A stretch of DNA of 37,328 nucleotides. Origin: CAYSSM01 sp964433905. Its GTDB lineage: Bacteria > Patescibacteriota > UBA1384 > UBA12157 > JAENIV01. The translations under genes and the position numbers were made by a program. Below the pieces are notes generated by a model. That model was not told the DNA's origin. It ran no database searches and worked only from the letters and a program-made list of their open reading frames with translations. Within the stretch, counting starts at the first letter, position 1; every line of letters begins with the position of its first letter. Shown here in pieces: positions 29,701 through 35,559 of the stretch. The stretch is from NCBI GenBank assembly GCA_964433905.1, contig CAYSSM010000005.1:1-37328 (forward strand), given 5' to 3'.

Positions 29701-32700
29701 GTAATTGGGATCTTTTGTCATATTCAATTGTTTATTGAGCAGTTTAGCGGCGACAGTGTTGGTCGAGCCCATGCCGACTTTCAAATAATAAGCCGATTCG
29801 GTGATTTTCCCGGCCCGAAAATCAGCGGTGGTATTAGGTGTTAATCCCAAACGCAAGTCGACATCGGAGGCGCTGCCGCTTTTAACGCTTTTTAGACCGC
29901 CGTATTCTTCAACTTTGGCTTTGCCGATGCCAATCAAAATGGTATCGTCGGGGTTGGCGAAATTATTCTTTTTTAGGTCGTCATAAGCGTTTTTAAGGGA
30001 GCCGTCGGGCAAGTCAAGCTCAATTTCCCATTTTCTTAAGCCGACTTGGTACGCCAAGTCATCAACAGTTTTTTTGCCGGTAAGAAGAGCGATAATATCT
30101 TTTTTGGTTAATTTAACTTGTGGATCGGTTTTAGCGGCGATGGAAGATTCCGAATAAGTATCAAAATCCCTAATTTCGCGGCCTTCGATCATTTCATTAA
30201 CGGCTTTTTCAATCCTTTTAATTTTATCCAAAAGGGTCGGATCGTTAGTTTCCGCTCTTTGACGAATAAACTTAACATTGGTCTGAATCTTCTTAATATC
30301 TTCTTTAATCGGTTTAATGGAGATTTTGTCAAATAGGCCTTTGACCAGTCCTTCGGTTTCCTCGGCTTTTTGTTTTATTTCGGGATCTTTGGTCGAGGTT
30401 TTGATACTGGCAAGGTTTTCTTCGACGATATTTAAGCGGTCGGCGTAAAAACGGTAGTCTTTAAAAGGCGCGATATATGATGCCAGCTTGGAGTTGTTTT
30501 CTAAATTGTCCAAAACCTGAAGTTTGCCGACGCGGCGAAAAACATCGCCGCCCAAATTGGCGACAAAAATGCGGCCCAAATCGCCTTCCTTTAAGCCAAA
30601 TTGACCGGCTAAATAATCCTCATTGACACTTGGCGGCAAATTTTTGGTGTTAAACCAGCTTAGCACCAAACCTTGTTCTTCATCGGATATGGTTAAAACT
30701 TTAGCGACCGTGGTTTTGCCAATGGGGATAAAAGCGTTTTGGTTACCGGCCATTAAAGATTGAAGGTCGGAATTTGAAACATTGTAGACTTCGGCTCGCT
30801 TGTCATCTTTTTTATAAATCGCCAATTCGCTCTGATAAATTTTTTCGCCGACCAAACGATTATATTCGTTGGGTGTAATTTGGCCGTTAACCATTTGCGC
30901 CGTTGTGCCGTCGGCGACGCCAAGCCAATTATCGATTACTTGCGGGTTGGAAAAAGTATAAGAAAACATATCTTTATTGAGGCGGCTTTTAACCTCATCA
31001 GTATTGTTGCCGTAAAAACTTTGCGGTTTAATTCCCAGCGACAGCTCCACGCGGCCTTGGCCGATTACTTGCTTAAATTGGGTGGTATTGGAAAAAGGCG
31101 TTGCCAAGGAATCGCGGGAAATATGCATGGATTTTTCCAGTTGCCGGCGGCCGACACTGGCAAAAATTTGCTCGGAAGTATTGCCGGCTAACGAGCCGGG
31201 CGGCATGCTCATTTTTGTTTCCAAAATGGATCGGCCGATATTCTCCATAATCTCGTCTTCGGAACTGCCGCGGATGCCTTCAATCGGGACGCCTAAACTT
31301 TCAGCCAAGTATGCCCGGCCGATATTGCGGGAAATATCCTCCAGATTATTGCCTAATTCATAATCGCCGGGAATATCCAAATTCTCTTTGAGCAGGGCAA
31401 TGCCGATCTCCTGGGCAATTTCGCCGGTGGTTTTGCCTTTAAGTTTTGCCGGATTAAGATCGATTCCAAAAGCGTCGGAAATTTGCGCTAAGAGCATGTC
31501 ATTAACCGAGCCGGACGCCATGTTTTTAAAAAGCTGATGCATGTTTTGGCCGAAAGCCTCCGGTCCGCCGCCTTTCATATAGCCTTCTTGGGTTTGCCAA
31601 GCAACTTTAATCGGCATGGGAGGCAGAGCAGTTTTTTTGTCGCCGCCCAACCGGCGGTGTTTGATTTCAGTGCATTTGATATTGTCAATCTCGGTAATAT
31701 CGGCCGCCTGGCCGGTAAAATGAGCCGAAACATTAGGTTCGTCAACATCGGCATAATCGGTTTCTTTGGAGGGCGATTTCCTTTCGGTGTCGTAAGAAAA
31801 TTTAATTCTTTTGACCTTAACTCGTTCGTGACCGGCGCCGCCTTGATCAAGGGGAGTAACCAAATAGACCAGCATTTGAATGACGCGGCGGTCAGTGTCA
31901 TAATTTCTGACATAATCAATATCTTTGGGATTGACTACCAGCGGTGGTTTCTCAAAAACATTCATCATTTTTGGCAGCTGGCCGATTTGGGTTCTAATAA
32001 TTTCAATATTGAGATTTGTGTTTCCTTGAGCCGAAGCTTTTTCAATTCCGCCGGCGTCGGTTGTTTTGGGTGGGGAGAGGGCGTAGAGTTTGTCGAGTTG
32101 CTGGTTAATTTGATTAACTCGCTCTCTGACGGCGGAAATGTTATCAGAAAGAGTGACGATTTCATCAAAATATTTGTTGATTTGGGCGATAATGGTTTTT
32201 GCCTCAGCTTGTTTGTCCGCGGGAAAATCACTGACTTTGATGAGGGAATTAAATTTGTCTTTGGCTTCGACTGCCTCTTTGGCGATCAATTCCCTTTGAG
32301 CTGATTTTTCGCCCGAGGCAGCCAAAAACTGTAAAACCAATTTATCGTCGCGGCCTTTCTCTAACTGTATTAACGGGGTTTTGCCGCTTTGGCGGGAACA
32401 GCTGGAAGCAATCAAAATTAAAATTAAAATAACGCCTAAAACGGCTAAAATGTAAGGCCAAAAAGCAATGATAAACGACCAGATGGCTTTTCCGGCGGCT
32501 TTGAGAGCTTCTTTAGTGAATTTTTTGGCAAGGTCTTGGCCAGCTTTTTTTATGCGGGCTTTAATTTTCTGCTGAATTTTTTGTTTAACATCGTTTTTGG
32601 CTTGTTCTTTTAATTTATCTTGCGGATTTTCTTCGCCGGATTCATCGGATTCGTTTTCTTCCTTTTGCTCGTCGGGATTTTCACTGTTTTCGTCTTCGGT

Positions 32701-33078
32701 TTCTTCTTCGGGTTGTTCTTCGTTTTTTTCTTCCGGTCCGATTTCTGGATTATTGGTAGATTTCGTATCTTGCGATGTCGATTTGGTTCCCTCGTTTTCC
32801 TCCGAAGTATCCGAAGTAGAAGAATTGGCGGTCGGTTTTTTGGAAGACGATTTTCCTTGGCCCAATTTGGGTTTCATTTTGCCGATTTTTTCTGTCAGAC
32901 GAGCATTGTATTCGCTTTCACTTTTCGGCTGTGAAGTTTTCATCTGGTTTTCAATTTCAGTATCGGATTGCGGTTGAGCTTCTATTTTGGTTTCAACTTC
33001 AATTTTACCGAGATCAATGGGATCCTGGGCTCCGCTACTTAGTTGTCCTCCTTTTGAGTTCAAAACCCCTCCACTCAC
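26791..33078 (-). CDS. Giant membrane-anchored repeat protein with split M15-like motifs
   Basis: A 2095-residue protein of unknown function. Residues 1-165 are low-complexity and acidic, rich in Ser, Glu, Asn. A basic stretch (KQKIQQKIKARIKKAGQ) precedes one strong membrane helix at about 199-225, so the bulk faces outside. A coiled coil follows (about 240-340). VSAHFTGQAADI near 448-459 matches the SxHxxGxAxD motif of M15 peptidases. Residues 530-700 hold six repeats of 28-30 residues. From about 716 to 1610 a motif like LGL-TT-GKIT-Y-VG recurs roughly every 170 residues. Near the end are a hydrophobic segment (VTIAIFVLINLFGVY), a cysteine cluster starting CSACGYYP, and the terminal GHIHIGY, similar to the final His motif of M15-like enzymes. 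A 10-N gap lies at residue about 1308, with the frame open on both sides. The start (GTG 33078) is uncertain. It may be part of a T4SS-like apparatus. Confidence 0.85.
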   Translation of the reverse strand: MSGGVLNSKGGQLSSGAQDPIDLGKIEVETKIEAQPQSDTEIENQMKTSQPKSESEYNARLTEKIGKMKPKLGQGKSSSKKPTANSSTSDTSEENEGTKSTSQDTKSTNNPEIGPEEKNEEQPEEETEDENSENPDEQKEENESDESGEENPQDKLKEQAKNDVKQKIQQKIKARIKKAGQDLAKKFTKEALKAAGKAIWSFIIAFWPYILAVLGVILILILIASSCSRQSGKTPLIQLEKGRDDKLVLQFLAASGEKSAQRELIAKEAVEAKDKFNSLIKVSDFPADKQAEAKTIIAQINKYFDEIVTLSDNISAVRERVNQINQQLDKLYALSPPKTTDAGGIEKASAQGNTNLNIEIIRTQIGQLPKMMNVFEKPPLVVNPKDIDYVRNYDTDRRVIQMLVYLVTPLDQGGAGHERVKVKRIKFSYDTERKSPSKETDYADVDEPNVSAHFTGQAADITEIDNIKCTEIKHRRLGGDKKTALPPMPIKVAWQTQEGYMKGGGPEAFGQNMHQLFKNMASGSVNDMLLAQISDAFGIDLNPAKLKGKTTGEIAQEIGIALLKENLDIPGDYELGNNLEDISRNIGRAYLAESLGVPIEGIRGSSEDEIMENIGRSILETKMSMPPGSLAGNTSEQIFASVGRRQLEKSMHISRDSLATPFSNTTQFKQVIGQGRVELSLGIKPQSFYGNNTDEVKSRLNKDMFSYTFSNPQVIDNWLGVADGTTAQMVNGQITPNEYNRLVGEKIYQSELAIYKKDDKRAEVYNVSNSDLQSLMAGNQNAFIPIGKTTVAKVLTISDEEQGLVLSWFNTKNLPPSVNEDYLAGQFGLKEGDLGRIFVANLGGDVFRRVGKLQVLDNLENNSKLASYIAPFKDYRFYADRLNIVEENLASIKTSTKDPEIKQKAEETEGLVKGLFDKISIKPIKEDIKKIQTNVKFIRQRAETNDPTLLDKIKRIEKAVNEMIEGREIRDFDTYSESSIAAKTDPQVKLTKKDIIALLTGKKTVDDLAYQVGLRKWEIELDLPDGSLKNAYDDLKKNNFANPDDTILIGIGKAKVEEYGGLKSVKSGSASDVDLRLGLTPNTTADFRAGKITESAYYLKVGMGSTNTVAAKLLNKQLNMTKDPNYALQGADITKLLTGGWFWVAIKIGGNAIDQALGFPAGGTLDIIQQGNDPNNVINLLAEKKLGLIAGLDRPVSIAGDIPYNLGRVKIEQRLDLKANELNDGNLVEKVKQFTNSNEDNLSRLDMVLGLSANLSKKLLAGGITPHEYITKAGNYLRDSVIYDQIAKYAPELGNKDLKNMILALAEXXXXPGSPQEIMEAAGANQVGQFLGLDYPVSIRGNFKDNLGAGRIEDRLGFKNGTFKDNIDAVVQANTQLKFEHAFYINSGKLAEARNAASGYWTDDNKNQAKIVDAVLNIPAGTTENFLTGKIDLGAYVDKVGQSTLKEVTADKMVELFDLDGKYRTGVDALVSIFNTDPSLSSPVSQAKLYNALMGMAGLNLDSKTRFDPGTWQNIFFTNPADPERTGLKHADIIFLEQGKKWLPKWLGLDEKYQPYVDLIYEQGLKYAGYENIEASMNADIMKVTGIPDPNDAARFLRGDYVGGISAWGAAQFVKMYNQEFTGTDSQLDYQTVKNAYFNDITGETKIGDAAVEAWQKEIGFDEITEDDEFFIRQDAIRQAREAARKNVMYKAVDMQLHKIDKNIPPNFTLAMREGTPEQRWDAGLAYVGNMVHSKNPNIPAGMLPELVEYFSPGSPNYHNPDILKTETYNLLDQQMKNVFGDFVQTGTAKALFKYGQNGILGQPDQPNTLVGIYSTYGINIISQWADKQTGLPVGSTYKIYETYTKLAAARSEYMAAKAAFAAKKITADVMRTKTANYNQVKATAVAFVINIIFEKQLLAVDQKLGLVPGSSAMLVGMAAQYFFVPGGVDPVTIAIFVLINLFGVYKVEVKCSACGYYPAMGGAPAAICNQEQMGLSDALRRVQNCVPFEQMTESFAKNRQCPLGEFNGADENAFQQNAILSAQYKVKQLIGDLLNLPVALKDNNLLPTQIMTLRGEDVENYTSELYSDYGPESSRGNSGLWANDLMWGHIHIGY
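29146..29155. other. Assembly gap (10 N) inside giant gene
   Basis: Ten N. The frame is the same on both sides, and the flanking protein sequence continues the same repeat style, so one gene is likely. The repeat nature may have caused the gap, and repeat units could be missing. Confidence 0.99.
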
Positions 33079-33150
33079 ATCCTTGCCTTAGGCGCAGGAT
33101 GGACAATAAAAATACCAAAAATCAATATCAAACCCGCTTTTTTGATATTA

Positions 33151-33185
33151 AAAAACGATTGTTAATTATATAATAAATCGTTTTT
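33151..33185. promoter_or_regulatory. Inverted repeat upstream of the giant gene
   Basis: AAAAACGATT (33151-33160) and AATCGTTTTT (33176-33185) are perfect 10-bp arms around a 15-bp A/T-only-like centre that includes TATAAT on the minus strand. It lies about 75 bases before the giant gene's start and could be an operator over its promoter. Confidence 0.45.
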
Positions 33186-33201
33186 GATTAAAAAGAAAGT
33201 T

Positions 33202-33345
33202 TAGAGACCGTTGAAAAAGGTTTTTTCTTTGTCATCCTGAGCCGTCAGGCGAAGGATCTCCTGCGAATGCAGGTTGGCAGATGAACTGCCAGATTCTTCG
33301 GCTGAAGCCTCAGAATGACATTTTAACGAATTTTTCAACGACCTA
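33202..33345. repeat. MITE-like element, family M, copy 3
   Basis: The first 123 bp (33202-33324) are identical, inverted, to 8681-8803. The full element seems to end at 33345. Its terminal sequences AGACCGTTGAAAAA and the complement of TTTTTCAACGACCT match at 12 of 14 positions, forming terminal inverted repeats. It lies between the beta-propeller gene's stop codon and the giant gene. Confidence 0.85.
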
Positions 33346-33347
33346 GT

Positions 33348-34406
33348 TTACTTGTCGATTACCAGTTTGTAGAGCAGATTCTTAGAGATCAAATATAATG
33401 TTTTATCGTCGGTAGAAATTGTTAGATTGGTGATATCGGTTTGCAAATTTTTAACATTTAAAAGCGTTTTTTTAAGCGGGGTGGTTGTGACTTTGTATAG
33501 TTTTACTGATTTATTGTAATCAAACACAACAATTAGTTGCCCGTCTACTGTCCAAGTAAAAATGCTATTTTGTATTTTTTCAAAAATTATATTTGTTTGA
33601 TTTGATTCGATATCGAAAAGATATAAATTATCATCTTTTGAGTATATTATTTTTTTGTTATCCGGCGAAACCGAAATTGACCCAGCCAGTGCGTTAGAAA
33701 ACAATTCTGTCGGCTGATTATTTTGATGGATTTTGTAGACATGGGTTTCAATTTGATCCTCCACGCCGGAATTAGTGATATAGATTAAGCTATTGGTTTT
33801 TTGGTTATAACTTAATATTCGGTAAATGCGAGTTTTTAGGTCGGTTAATTTTTGATTATTGCTGCCATCGACATTAGCTTTGTAGATTTCATTTTGTCCC
33901 GACTCCGTATCCTTATTAATATAAACAATTTCTTCACTATTAGCCTCCCATATAACATCGGTGATAAAGTCATTTAGTTTGAATAATTTTTTTGAATTTA
34001 AATCAAAGATCCAAAAAGTGATAGTCTGGTCAGTTGTTTTATAATCAATGAATGGACTGCCATATTTTTCAAATATTTCTTTCTGATAGATTATTTTTAA
34101 TATGACCTTATCTTTTTTGGGCGACCATTTAACATCATTGGGAGTGTCCATATCGTCCGATAACTTTACGATTGCTTTGTTTTGCAAATCCATCTTATAA
34201 AAAGCAGCCTCATCTTGATTGTTAAAATACAATAAGCTTTTGTTGTCCGTCGATAAGCTCGGAAAAAGTATTTGATTGGCGGAAACTTGCTCGGTTTTAA
34301 GTGGAGGGTTTATAACATATGAAATTACTAACAAAATTATAGCTAAAATCAAGACGGTAATTAAAAGGATAATCATTATTTTGATTTTATTGTTGATAAC
34401 AGACAT
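33348..34406 (-). CDS. Membrane-anchored TolB/WD40-like beta-propeller protein
   Basis: Start at ATG 34406 after AAGGAG, giving 352 residues. An N-terminal helix (IMIILLITVLILAIILLVI) anchors the protein, with the rest outside. The remainder is made of repeating blade units with the PD40-type pattern: ILFPSLSTDNKSLLYFN, VKWSPKKDKVILK, ISVSPDNKKIIYSKDDNLYLFD, LTISTDDKTLYLIS. About six to seven blades are likely. Such propellers bind proteins, peptides or glycans; no catalytic residues are evident. It starts 10 bases after the hydrolase gene and belongs to the same operon as VirB4. A family M repeat directly follows its stop codon. Confidence 0.8.
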   Translation of the reverse strand: MSVINNKIKIMIILLITVLILAIILLVISYVINPPLKTEQVSANQILFPSLSTDNKSLLYFNNQDEAAFYKMDLQNKAIVKLSDDMDTPNDVKWSPKKDKVILKIIYQKEIFEKYGSPFIDYKTTDQTITFWIFDLNSKKLFKLNDFITDVIWEANSEEIVYINKDTESGQNEIYKANVDGSNNQKLTDLKTRIYRILSYNQKTNSLIYITNSGVEDQIETHVYKIHQNNQPTELFSNALAGSISVSPDNKKIIYSKDDNLYLFDIESNQTNIIFEKIQNSIFTWTVDGQLIVVFDYNKSVKLYKVTTTPLKKTLLNVKNLQTDITNLTISTDDKTLYLISKNLLYKLVIDK

Positions 34407-34416
34407 AAGTTTCTCC

Positions 34417-35535
34417 TTAATTAGCCACGCAGGCACTGCAAGTGGCAGCAACTATTCCCGCACCGACATTGCCGTAGCTATTTTTTGTTGGGATATGGTC
34501 AAAATGATGGTCTTCGCTGGTGCCGTATGTTGAACTAATTGGCCGCCAGCCATATTTACTGGCAATTGTTTTTAGGGTTTCGTAACGGGTCCGTCTTTCG
34601 GAATCGGTCTGTCCGAGTGCGGTTAAACCAGCGTCGAATGCCCAACCTGCTTGGTGAGGGCTGGAACACACTTTGGCCGGTCCGTCAGAGGTAGGATCGT
34701 TATAAATACTTTGTTGCTGAGCGGCGGTTCTAAACATCGAAACAACAGGCAGCTTCTGATTAGTTTTTTCAAAGTATTCAGCGGCTAATTGATTAAAAGC
34801 TTCGGCCGCTTGAGGCAGTAATTGCGGCGTACTGCGGGCACTTTGAAAATTGACATTAGCCAGAGAAATGTTTACCAATCCGCATGCTCCCTGCGCAAGA
34901 GTGGTGCAACCCGTTCCAAGGGCGCCGTTAGCTGTTTGAGTTATTTCATCAATAATTCCGTTAATAATCTTTACATATGCGTCCGTATCGCATTCGGTTC
35001 GCGGGCAGTATTTTTCAACCAAGGCAGAAACGGTTGTCCGACCGTCGTCAACATACATTCTTTTAATATAAGGTCCTTCTTCCAAAATGGCTTCATCCCA
35101 TGAGTTAAATTTGTACCATAACCGGCCATTAATTTCAATATGGGGTTGTGATTGGGTGGCAGTCCGGCCAAAGGGATTGCGAGTGCCTCGAATGGAAATT
35201 CCTGTGGTGCCTAGACTGCTTTCTTTTACGGCAATCGCCACCATTAAAGCCGGATTGACATTACTATTGCGGCCGCTTTTAGCAAAAACAGCACCCGTGT
35301 CTTTTAATGGCGATGAAGGGCCGTGTTTATCAATATATTCATCAATAGCGCGCCCAATTTTTTCGTCCGATCCTACATTGTCAGGAAGAAGAATACTGCA
35401 GTTGCCAGAAGTATTGTTGTTGAATTTATTTTTTTGCTCCCCTTTATTGAAGCCCAGCCAAATGGCGGCGAAGACGAACATCACTAAAACAATCGCCAAA
35501 GCCGCAATCAATCCTAAAAGTTTTTTATAATCCAC
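34417..35535 (-). CDS. Two-domain peptidoglycan hydrolase: glucosaminidase-like plus VanY-type peptidase
   Basis: A 372-residue membrane-anchored protein (helix at about 6-28), starting at GTG after AAAGGAAG. Residues about 55-190 look like a lysozyme-fold glucosaminidase: NVNPALMVAIAVKESSLGTTG with a candidate catalytic Glu, then RNPFG. Residues about 235-360 form an M15B (VanY-like) D,D-carboxypeptidase. SMFRTAAQQQSIY is the substrate-binding part, SPHQAGWAFD near 291 gives the zinc His and Asp, and EDHHFDH near 340 gives the base and the second His. One protein could thus cut both glycan and peptide. Placed after VirB4, it would open the wall for a secretion apparatus, like VirB1. Confidence 0.9.
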   Translation of the reverse strand: MDYKKLLGLIAALAIVLVMFVFAAIWLGFNKGEQKNKFNNNTSGNCSILLPDNVGSDEKIGRAIDEYIDKHGPSSPLKDTGAVFAKSGRNSNVNPALMVAIAVKESSLGTTGISIRGTRNPFGRTATQSQPHIEINGRLWYKFNSWDEAILEEGPYIKRMYVDDGRTTVSALVEKYCPRTECDTDAYVKIINGIIDEITQTANGALGTGCTTLAQGACGLVNISLANVNFQSARSTPQLLPQAAEAFNQLAAEYFEKTNQKLPVVSMFRTAAQQQSIYNDPTSDGPAKVCSSPHQAGWAFDAGLTALGQTDSERRTRYETLKTIASKYGWRPISSTYGTSEDHHFDHIPTKNSYGNVGAGIVAATCSACVAN

Positions 35536-35559
35536 TTTTCTTCCTTTAAAAATTTCCTT

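Noticed and set aside
31537..32304. 255-codon open frame on the plus strand opposite the giant gene
   Set aside because: It lies wholly antisense to repeat-coding sequence with clear protein signals on the other strand; its own translation shows no domain, and codon structure follows the minus-strand gene.
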